From Dehalococcoidales bacterium (GTDB lineage Bacteria > Chloroflexota > Dehalococcoidia > E44-bin15), in the NCBI GenBank assembly GCA_030615555.1, contig JAUWZB010000056.1, forward strand, positions 1 to 5,814: a stretch of 5,814 bases of DNA, in the 5' to 3' direction. A program made the position numbers and the translations under genes. The notes under the pieces are model-generated. The model searched no databases, was not told the origin of the DNA, and saw nothing but the letters and a program-made list of their open reading frames with translations. Positions 1 to 4,815 of the stretch are shown piece after piece (positions within the stretch are counted from its first letter, which is position 1; each line of letters starts with the position of its first letter).

Positions 1-250
1 GGAGCTTTGCTCAAAGATCGCCTCAAGGACCCTTTTCTGCGGCCGTTTTTCACCCCAAATCGCTCAGCAGATCGAGGAGTGGTTTGGGAAGGAGGCGGTG
101 ATTTTGAGTGGCACGCTCAGAAGGGCAGGGTTCTTGGCTGAGCTGGGCTGGCGGAGGCTTGAGAGGGGCGACCTCGACCACCCCACCACCCTCCAGCCCC
201 TCTACCTACGTCGCCCCGTGATTACCGCACCAAGGACGGAGAAAAGATGA
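1..250 (+). CDS. tsaB: TsaB, tRNA N6-threonylcarbamoyladenosine biosynthesis protein (3' end only)
   Basis: The frame beginning at base 2 is open for 82 codons and stops at TGA 248-250; the start lies outside the window. TsaB is the non-catalytic, ASKHA-fold partner of TsaD in the cytoplasmic complex that adds threonylcarbamoyl to A37 of ANN-decoding tRNAs. Only the C-terminal part is visible. It shows the usual pattern for the end of TsaB: a strand with LFCGRF (where most members have a GE pair), a helical stretch with RRAGFLAELGWRRL, a short acidic linker, and the hallmark PLYLRRP near the end. The ATP-binding N-terminal half cannot be judged. The stop overlaps the start of the next gene (ATGA, 247-250), so the two are probably translationally coupled. 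The alternative, a TsaD or RimI tail, fits the PLYLRRP ending less well. Confidence 0.85.
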   Translation, partial: ELCSKIASRTLFCGRFSPQIAQQIEEWFGKEAVILSGTLRRAGFLAELGWRRLERGDLDHPTTLQPLYLRRPVITAPRTEKR

Positions 251-672
251 AGGCTTGGAATGGGCCATCCCTCCAGTCCGTAAAAGACTATACTATGTGC
301 TTTGCCTGTGGTCAGGAAAATCCCGTCGGGCTCAGGCTCAGCTTTCGCCGGGAAGGAGAGAGGGTGAAGACGGAATTTACCCCCGGGGAACTCCACCAGG
401 GCTGGCCCGGCATTGTCCACGGGGGGATCATCAACACCCTTCTCGACGAAGCAATGGCCTATGCCCCCTTCTTTCAAGGGTTATATTGCGTCACGGCAAA
501 GATGGAGGTCAGGATCAGGAACGCCACTCTGGTCGGGCAGCAGCTCTTCATCAGCTCCGGGATAACGAGGAAAAGGAGAAGGCTTATCGAGACCGAGGCC
601 AAGATAACACTGGAGGATGGCACCCCAGTGGCGGAAGATAAGGCGACAATGTATATAGTGAAGGAATCCTAG
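247..672 (+). CDS. PaaI/hotdog-fold thioesterase family protein
   Basis: A 141-residue, single-domain hotdog-fold protein, probably a cytoplasmic acyl-CoA (or related) thioester hydrolase. The N-terminus has the CFACGxxNPxGL signature (Cys18-Leu29) found in many PaaI-like proteins. The central helix carries HGGIINTLLDEAM: HGG at 58-60 and the acidic pair Asp67-Glu68 are the expected catalytic and substrate-positioning region. The rest is beta-rich (KMEVRIRNATLVGQQLFI, then the TEAKITLEDG strand) and ends in a typical ATMYIV strand. The length is normal for the family. The ATG at 247 has GGAG at 238-241 with a 5-nt gap, and it overlaps the tsaB stop by 4 bp. Ndk follows 14 bp after the stop. 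The substrate cannot be inferred; the neighbours are unrelated to CoA metabolism. A non-enzymatic hotdog role is possible but less likely with HGG and the acidic pair intact. Confidence 0.85.
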   Translation: MKAWNGPSLQSVKDYTMCFACGQENPVGLRLSFRREGERVKTEFTPGELHQGWPGIVHGGIINTLLDEAMAYAPFFQGLYCVTAKMEVRIRNATLVGQQLFISSGITRKRRRLIETEAKITLEDGTPVAEDKATMYIVKES

Positions 673-686
673 CAGAGGTTATGGTA

Positions 687-1115
687 ATGCAACGGACGCT
701 CGTTCTCCTGAAACCGGATGCCCTCGAACGGGGGCTGATGGGCGAGATCATCTCCCGCCTAGAAGGGCGGGGGCTCAAGATTGTAGCGATGAAGATGATC
801 TGGGTGGACGAGGCATTGGCGAAGCGTCTCTACGCCGCCCATGAGGACAAACCATTCTTCAGGGGGCTTGTAGATTTCATCACCTCCCGCCCGATCATCG
901 CCGCCGTCTTCGAGGGGGAGGACGTGGTAGCGGTGGTGAGAAATGCCATGGGGGAGACCGACCCGGCCCTCGCCGCACCGGGAACGATCCGTGGGGATCT
1001 GGCCCAGGATATCGAACGCAACCTCATTCACGGCTCCGACTCGGAAGAGACCGCAGCAAGGGAAATAGAGCTCTTCTTCTCAAAAGCGGAGAATTTTAAA
1101 CACACTACTGAATAA
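687..1115 (+). CDS. ndk: Nucleoside diphosphate kinase
   Basis: Ndk transfers the gamma-phosphate of ATP to NDPs through a phosphohistidine, keeping the NTP and dNTP pools balanced. All family active-site residues are present at canonical spacing (numbered from the ATG at 687): Lys9 (KPDA), Tyr49, Arg85, Thr91, Arg102 (PGTIRGD), Asn112 and the phosphorylated His115 in NLIHGSDS. The length is 142 residues, as expected. Two in-frame ATGs exist, at 681 and 687. The AGAGG at 674-678 lies only 2 nt from the first but 8 nt from the second, so the second is preferred; the first would add Met-Val. The SGP usually found after the KPFF helix reads SRP here, a mild variation. It is probably co-transcribed with the thioesterase gene 14 bp upstream. 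No clear intrinsic terminator follows. Confidence 0.97.
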   Translation: MQRTLVLLKPDALERGLMGEIISRLEGRGLKIVAMKMIWVDEALAKRLYAAHEDKPFFRGLVDFITSRPIIAAVFEGEDVVAVVRNAMGETDPALAAPGTIRGDLAQDIERNLIHGSDSEETAAREIELFFSKAENFKHTTE

Positions 1116-1216
1116 TTATCAGGTTCGCTAAGAATTATTTGCGGTATCCCCTTCCTGGAGCCGAGAAGTTCGGAAAGTTCGAAAAAAGCTACTGAATCCT
1201 GATCAGGGGGGTCGCT
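1105..1216. repeat. Imperfect direct repeat at the facing 3' ends of ndk and rsfS
   Basis: CTACTGAAT followed by ATCAGG and CGCT occurs at 1105-1129 (across the ndk stop) and again at 1189-1216 (across the rsfS stop, read on the plus strand). The copies share about 20 positions, with short differences between them, and their starts lie 84 bp apart. The second copy contains the perfect palindrome CCTGATCAGG (1198-1207). Between them lie a small CCGA/TCGG hairpin (1161-1173) and two AAGTTCG copies. This may be a local duplication or chance; no function is evident. Confidence 0.35.
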
Positions 1217-1533
1217 TTACCCCACAGCCTCTCCAGCTTGTAATACTCTCGCTCTGTGGCGGCGAAGATATGAATGATGACATCGCCGAAATCCATCAGG
1301 ATCCAGCCCGAGTCAACGGTGCCCTCGCGACGATGCGGCTCTATTGCCTCCCTCCCCAGCACCTCATCGATCTCCTCACGTATGGCCTCGATCTGGCGCT
1401 GTGTGTCGCCACTACAGATGACGAAATAATCGGCAAAGGTGCATACCCCCCTCATATCGAGCATCACAATATCCGTGGCCTGCTTCTCCGAGGCCGCCTC
1501 GACGACCCTCCTCGCTAATTGTGCCGCTTCCAG
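1189..1533 (-). CDS. rsfS: Ribosome silencing factor RsfS (Iojap/DUF143 family)
   Basis: RsfS binds ribosomal protein uL14 on the 50S subunit and blocks subunit joining, lowering translation in starvation. The protein shows the complete family pattern (numbered from the proposed CTG): an N-terminal helix with AQLARRVVEAASEKQATD, DIVMLDMRG at 21-29, ADYFVICSG at 34-42, and the C-terminal block with GWILMDFGDVIIHIF, then REYYKLERLWG. The length of 114 residues is normal. The start is the odd point. The first ATG, GTG or TTG in frame is the GTG at 1467-1465, which would delete the conserved first helix. The frame is open to a TGA at 1566-1564, and the only suitable codon is CTG 1533-1531, 9 nt after a purine-rich GAGAGGGGGG (1551-1542 or so). 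An extended -10 box at 1558-1563 would start RNA near 1551, which leaves CTG as the natural start. The stop is TAG 1191-1189, followed by a run of six T. The family call is firm; the start is inferred. Confidence 0.93.
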   Translation of the reverse strand: MEAAQLARRVVEAASEKQATDIVMLDMRGVCTFADYFVICSGDTQRQIEAIREEIDEVLGREAIEPHRREGTVDSGWILMDFGDVIIHIFAATEREYYKLERLWGKATPLIRIQ

Positions 1534-1557
1534 AAGCTGATCCCCCCTCTCAGCTAT

Positions 1558-1566
1558 ATTATATCA
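1558..1566 (-). promoter_or_regulatory. Extended -10 promoter for rsfS
   Basis: On the minus strand, TGATATAAT (1566-1558) is a perfect TATAAT preceded by TGn, the extended -10 motif. The best -35 at an allowed distance is poor (TCAACC, 1587-1582, 18-bp spacer), which is common for extended -10 promoters. Transcription would begin near 1551, directly before the purine-rich ribosome binding site of rsfS, giving a leader of only about 18 nt. Seen by eye; not tested. Confidence 0.55.
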
Positions 1567-1606
1567 TGTTCGCGCGATGATGGTTGATTGTTTTCCGAGG
1601 TTTTGC

Positions 1607-1636
1607 TAGACTTCCTGAAGGTGATGCTACTATACT
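1607..1636 (+). promoter_or_regulatory. Promoter for the DUF169-mnmA-rnhB cluster
   Basis: TAGACT (1607-1612, four of six matches to TTGACA) and TATACT (1631-1636, five of six matches to TATAAT) are separated by 18 bp. RNA would start near 1643 and give a leader of about 36 nt before the ATG at 1679. The predicted start points of this promoter and the rsfS promoter diverge with about 90 bp between them. A short inverted repeat, ACTAT (1629-1633) and ATAGT (1643-1647), straddles the -10 box and could be an operator or chance. Confidence 0.45.
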
Positions 1637-1647
1637 GCTAAGATAGT

Positions 1648-1672
1648 CTTGCTTGACTCTTAAGCAAGGAGG
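1648..1672 (+). promoter_or_regulatory. Leader hairpin overlapping the ribosome binding site of the DUF169 gene
   Basis: CTTGCTT (1648-1654) and AAGCAAG (1662-1668) form a perfect 7-bp stem with a 7-nt loop (GACTCTT). The Shine-Dalgarno sequence AAGGAGG (1666-1672) begins inside the 3' arm, so AAG is paired when the hairpin folds, while GAGG remains just outside. The ATG at 1679 follows after 6 nt. The hairpin lies entirely in the predicted leader and could modulate translation initiation. Stability is modest because four of the seven pairs are A-T. Confidence 0.45.
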
Positions 1673-1678
1673 CGATGC

Positions 1679-2422
1679 ATGATTTGGCAAGAATACTCCA
1701 AAAGGCTAAGGGAAGTGCTCAGGCTGAAGGGAAGCCCCATCGCAGTTAGCTATTCCATGGTTCCGGCCTCAGGAGCAAGCCAAGGGAGCTACATGGTGTG
1801 CCGGGCCCTGCTCGATGCGCGAGACGGCGCCATCATCAACTTGAACAAAGAAAGCTGCTTTTGCCCCGGTGGAGCATGGCATCTCGGCCTTACCCCCAGA
1901 CCTTCTGGGGAGGAATATAAATTTTTGCAGAAATTCCTGGTGGAGGGAGAGAAACTGTTTTGCTCCATTGCCACCTTCCATCGGGTTATGGCCTTGACGA
2001 CGCCTCCACCCCTGGGTCTGGCAGAATATGTGGTCTTATCCCCTCTAGAGAAGGCCGAGATAGCACCCGATTTGGTAGTGTTTTTGTGTAATCCAGAGCA
2101 AGCATGTCGCCTGGTCACCCTGGCTACTTACCCCGACGGCATCCCTCCCAAGACAGAGATAGTAGGCTCGGCATGCCACATGGTCATCGCCTACCCTCTG
2201 GTATCAGGGGAGATCAATATCAGTTTCTTGGATTATACTGCTCGCAAATGGCAAAAATACAAGCCTGATGAGCTGTTTGTCACAATCCCGTACCATAAGC
2301 TACCCGGTTTAGTGGGAAGCATCGATCTTTGCAGCGCTGGCACAGCTAAGGTGGAGTTCCCATCTGGCTTAGGAGAGCCAACAAGTAGACGGGAAGGGCA
2401 AGCGTCGAGGAAAAGTGGGTGA
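1679..2422 (+). CDS. DUF169 family protein
   Basis: A 247-residue soluble protein of the DUF169 family (PF02596), of unknown biochemical role, frequent in archaea and anaerobic bacteria. Family features seen: an N-terminal helix and KGSPIAVSY strand; Cys41 in MVCRALLDA; the CFCPGGAWHLGL block (Cys60 and Cys62, GG at 64-65); TPPPLGLAEYVVLSPLEK, where the family usually has a similar PP-containing stretch; DLVVFLCNPEQACRLV (131-146); a GSACH segment with Cys166; and the VTIPYHKLPGLVGSI helix region near the end. The last 20 or so residues are polar and basic and look like a disordered tail. The conserved cysteines could bind a metal or Fe-S cluster, but this is inference. The start ATG has AAGGAGG 6 nt upstream. 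The TGA stop overlaps the mnmA start by 8 bp, so translation is probably coupled. The family is clear; the function is not known. Confidence 0.87.
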   Translation: MIWQEYSKRLREVLRLKGSPIAVSYSMVPASGASQGSYMVCRALLDARDGAIINLNKESCFCPGGAWHLGLTPRPSGEEYKFLQKFLVEGEKLFCSIATFHRVMALTTPPPLGLAEYVVLSPLEKAEIAPDLVVFLCNPEQACRLVTLATYPDGIPPKTEIVGSACHMVIAYPLVSGEINISFLDYTARKWQKYKPDELFVTIPYHKLPGLVGSIDLCSAGTAKVEFPSGLGEPTSRREGQASRKSG

Positions 2423-3455
2423 CCGTGTTGCTGTAGCAATGAGTGGCGGTGTGGATTCTTCCCTCACCGCAGCGCTTCTTAGGGAGAGGTATGAGGTCAT
2501 TGGCATCACTATGCGACTCTGGAGCGCGGGTGGTGCGGAGAGGGCAAATGGGGTCGATGATGCCTGCCGGGTTTGCCAGAGCCTGGGCATCCCCTTTCAT
2601 GTATTCGAGTTTGCGCCCCAGTTCCAGGCCCATGTCGTCGATTACTTCTGTGAGGAGTACCGCCGGGGCAGAACGCCCAATCCATGCATTATCTGCAACC
2701 AGAAAATCAAGTTCGATCTTCTGCTTAAAGAGGCCCTTAAACTGGGAGCCGTATATCTTGCCACCGGTCACTATGCCAGGATCGACGCCTCCCCGGGAAG
2801 CTACCGCTTGCTTAAAGCCATCGACCAGAGCAAGGATCAGTCCTATTTTCTATACGGCCTAGGGCATGAGGAGCTAAAGCACCTCCGCTTTCCCCTGGGG
2901 GAATACCGCAAGGATGAGGTGCGCCGCATGGCAGCAGAGCGAGGGCTGCCCAGCAGTGGCAAAGGGGAGAGCCAGGAGGTCTGCTTCATCCCCAATGGCA
3001 ACTACCGTAGCTTCCTGACTAGGCGCCTTCCCCCGATCCGGGGGGAGATCATCGACCTCAATGGCAGGGTGCTGGGGGGACATCAGGGCATCGCCCGCTA
3101 TACAATAGGGCAACGGCAGGGCCTGGGGATCGCCACAGGGGAGCGCCGCTATGTGATAAGGATCGATGGCTGGGCTAACACTGTCGTAGTGGGGCCTGAG
3201 GAGGAGCTCTGGAGCGACACCCTCACCGCAAGCAGGGTCAGTTTTGTTTCGGGCGAGCCTCCCCAGGGGGATATTGAGGTCAGTGCCAAGATCCGCTCCA
3301 GGTCACCCGGGGCAAAGGGGGTGCTCTCACCCCGAGGGGAGTTTTTTGAGCTTCGCTTTTACGAGCCTCAGCGAGCGATCACGCCCGGGCAGGCGGTCGT
3401 CTGCTACCAGGGGGAGGAAGTTTTGGGGGGAGGGATCATTGAAAACGGCAGTTAA
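2415..3455 (+). CDS. mnmA: tRNA-specific 2-thiouridylase MnmA
   Basis: MnmA adenylates and thiolates U34 of Lys, Glu and Gln tRNAs (s2U), taking sulfur from a persulfide relay or via an Fe-S cluster. The 346-residue protein is complete. It has an N-terminal PP-loop ATP pyrophosphatase domain with SGGVDSS at 10-16; GRTPNPCIICNQKIKF (85-100), whose Cys94 matches the E. coli nucleophile Cys102; ATGHYARI (116-123); and DQSKDQSYFLYGL (137-149). GESQEVCF (184-191) carries Cys190, matching E. coli Cys199. A central domain (YTIGQRQGLGIA, 229-240) and a C-terminal beta-barrel ending in ITPGQAVVCYQGEEVLGGGII complete it. Two extra cysteines form CRVC (51-54), and NPC replaces the NPD of E. coli. The start is GTG, with GAGG at 2407-2410 and a 4-nt gap; it is close after the coding sequence of the DUF169 gene and overlaps it by 8 bp. 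The stop lies inside the rnhB frame. It probably shares the promoter near 1607-1636. Confidence 0.97.
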   Translation: MGDRVAVAMSGGVDSSLTAALLRERYEVIGITMRLWSAGGAERANGVDDACRVCQSLGIPFHVFEFAPQFQAHVVDYFCEEYRRGRTPNPCIICNQKIKFDLLLKEALKLGAVYLATGHYARIDASPGSYRLLKAIDQSKDQSYFLYGLGHEELKHLRFPLGEYRKDEVRRMAAERGLPSSGKGESQEVCFIPNGNYRSFLTRRLPPIRGEIIDLNGRVLGGHQGIARYTIGQRQGLGIATGERRYVIRIDGWANTVVVGPEEELWSDTLTASRVSFVSGEPPQGDIEVSAKIRSRSPGAKGVLSPRGEFFELRFYEPQRAITPGQAVVCYQGEEVLGGGIIENGS

Positions 3456-4086
3456 AATAGCACAGCATCCGACCTTTATTGAAGAGCGGAGGCTTGCGAT
3501 GCAGGGCTACCGCTTCATCGCGGGCATCGATGAGGTGGGGCGTGGTCCTCTGGCGGGGCCGCTGATAGCTGCCGCCGTGATCCTGCCCCTCAACCTGGAT
3601 GCCCCCTGGCTCCGCCTGGTGCGCGATAGCAAAGAGCTCACCCCGAAAAGGCGAGAGTCCCTTTTTTCCCTGATTGGGGAGGCAGCCATCGCTATCGGTG
3701 TTGGCTCTACACCCCACAAGCTAATCGATACCCGGGGTATTGTAATGGCAACGAGAATAGCGATGCGCTCCGCGGTGGCACACCTTCCCCACCCCCCCGA
3801 TTTCCTCCTCATCGACTTCGTCACCTTGCCCGAGCTCGCCCTCCCCCAGAGAAGCATCACTAAGGGCGATAGCCGCTCCCTCTCCATCGCCTGCGCCTCC
3901 ATTATTGCCAAGGTGATCAGGGATCGCATCATGGTGACGCTCGATGAGATACATCCCGGCTATGGATTCGCCAGGCACAAGGGCTACGCCACCAGGGAGC
4001 ACCTGGCAAGTCTCAGGCAATTGGGGGCATGCCCCATCCATAGAAAGTGCTTCGCCCCGGTCAGGTCCTCTTTAGATTTGCGATAA
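3439..4086 (+). CDS. rnhB: Ribonuclease HII
   Basis: RNase HII cleaves the RNA strand of RNA-DNA hybrids and nicks at single ribonucleotides in DNA (ribonucleotide excision repair). The frame is open much further upstream, but the family begins with the helix before GIDEVGRG. The TTG at 3439 has a GGAGG (3429-3433) 5 nt upstream, gives 215 residues, and keeps the PTFIEERRL helix; the ATG at 3499 would remove it. The catalytic DEDD set is present: Asp31 and Glu32 (GIDEVGRGPLAGP), Asp126 (LLIDF) and Asp144 (KGDSRS), the last pair 18 residues apart as in E. coli. DSKELTPKRRE, SIACASIIAKVIRDR and YGFARHKGYATREHL are also canonical. The coding region overlaps mnmA by 17 bp, indicating an operon, and its 3' end overlaps the opposing hydrolase gene by 26 bp. 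Confidence 0.96.
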   Translation: MKTAVKIAQHPTFIEERRLAMQGYRFIAGIDEVGRGPLAGPLIAAAVILPLNLDAPWLRLVRDSKELTPKRRESLFSLIGEAAIAIGVGSTPHKLIDTRGIVMATRIAMRSAVAHLPHPPDFLLIDFVTLPELALPQRSITKGDSRSLSIACASIIAKVIRDRIMVTLDEIHPGYGFARHKGYATREHLASLRQLGACPIHRKCFAPVRSSLDLR

Positions 4087-4807
4087 ACCCCTGAAGGGCT
4101 GCCATGTATCCCTCGCCACCCACAATATAGGTATCGTTGTGGCCTGCCTGCTCAATGGTATAGAATTCCTTTGGTTCGTTGGCCGCTTCATATAATTCCC
4201 TTCCCGATTCGAAAGGGACCACCTCGTCGCAATCGCCATGCAGAATGAGCAGCGGGACAGTGATCCGCTTTATTTTAGCGAGAGAATCGTACTTGATGGG
4301 AAGCATGTTGGGCGGGAGGGAAGGGAAGGCCTGACTCACCATCCCCGCTAGGGAGGTGAAAGGCGATTCCAGAATAAGCCCGAGGCATTGGTGTTTACTT
4401 GCTAGATCCACGGCAATCGCCGCGCCCAGGGAACGACCAAAGAATATTATGACGTCCTGGTCGATGTCCTGGCGAGTGCGGAGGTAGGCCAAAGCGGCCT
4501 GGGCATCGCGATAGGTGCCCTCCTCAGAGGGCTTCCCCTGGCTTCGGCCATAGCCACGGTAGTCGAAAATAAAGATATTGAGAGATAGTCTGTTATGAAG
4601 GAGCTTTAGATTATCCAATCGGTAGCTGATGTTTCCGGCATTGCCATGGCACCACAGTAATGTTATCTCCTTTTGCCCCGGAACGAACCACCCATGAAGC
4701 ATCACCCCGTCGGTAGTGGGGAAATAGACATCTTCGAAAGGCAGTCCCCAGTCGGCAGGGTCGCCGATGAAGTAACTATCGGGGTAAAAGATAAAGCTCT
4801 CCGCCAT
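4061..4807 (-). CDS. Alpha/beta hydrolase of the Bem46/ABHD13-like type
   Basis: A 248-residue soluble serine hydrolase; substrate unknown. Numbered from the ATG at 4807, it shows FIFYP near the start, TTDGVMLHGWFVP (31-43), the oxyanion segment HGNAGN (54-59), DYRGYGRSQGKPSEEGTYRDAQAAL around 82-106, the nucleophile elbow GRSLG with Ser126, LESPFTSL (147-154), and HGDCDEVVPF (190-199). Asp194 in the last is the likely acid, and His223 in AGHND is the catalytic His. There is no signal peptide or membrane segment, unlike some Bem46/ABHD13 relatives that have an N-terminal anchor. A TTG at 4810 is an alternative start, but GGTGAG (4820-4815) sits 7 nt from the ATG and only 4 nt from the TTG. 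It follows the DUF89 gene by 8 bp, so the two form an operon. It could be an esterase, peptidase or acyl hydrolase. Confidence 0.87.
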   Translation of the reverse strand: MAESFIFYPDSYFIGDPADWGLPFEDVYFPTTDGVMLHGWFVPGQKEITLLWCHGNAGNISYRLDNLKLLHNRLSLNIFIFDYRGYGRSQGKPSEEGTYRDAQAALAYLRTRQDIDQDVIIFFGRSLGAAIAVDLASKHQCLGLILESPFTSLAGMVSQAFPSLPPNMLPIKYDSLAKIKRITVPLLILHGDCDEVVPFESGRELYEAANEPKEFYTIEQAGHNDTYIVGGEGYMAALQGFIANLKRT

Positions 4808-4815
4808 CAACTAGC

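Noticed and set aside
1116..1191. Intrinsic terminators for ndk and rsfS in the convergent gap
   Set aside because: The CCGA/TCGG hairpin (1161-1173) has a 4-bp stem and no T-run after it on either strand. On the minus strand, a T-run (1187-1182) follows a CTGA/TCAG stem of only 4 bp at the end of rsfS. Neither is strong enough to call.
1270..1518. Plus-strand open frame of 82 codons opposite rsfS
   Set aside because: It is antisense to a well-conserved gene, has no Shine-Dalgarno of note, and its sequence has no family resemblance.
2346..2771. Minus-strand open frame of 141 codons opposite mnmA
   Set aside because: It is a shadow of the mnmA PP-loop domain, with no recognisable motif and no start signal.
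3244..3438. An N-terminal extension of RNase HII read inside mnmA
   Set aside because: It is low-complexity, rich in Arg, Pro and Ser, lies wholly within the conserved mnmA C-terminal domain in another frame, and has no counterpart in the family.
3507..3932. Minus-strand open frame of 141 codons opposite rnhB
   Set aside because: It mirrors the conserved rnhB catalytic region; the Arg/Ser/Ala-rich translation is typical of antisense frames in GC-rich DNA.
4084..4102. CCC-TGAA-GGG hairpin just after the rnhB stop as a terminator
   Set aside because: The stem is only 3-4 bp, there is no T-run, and it lies inside the hydrolase coding sequence.
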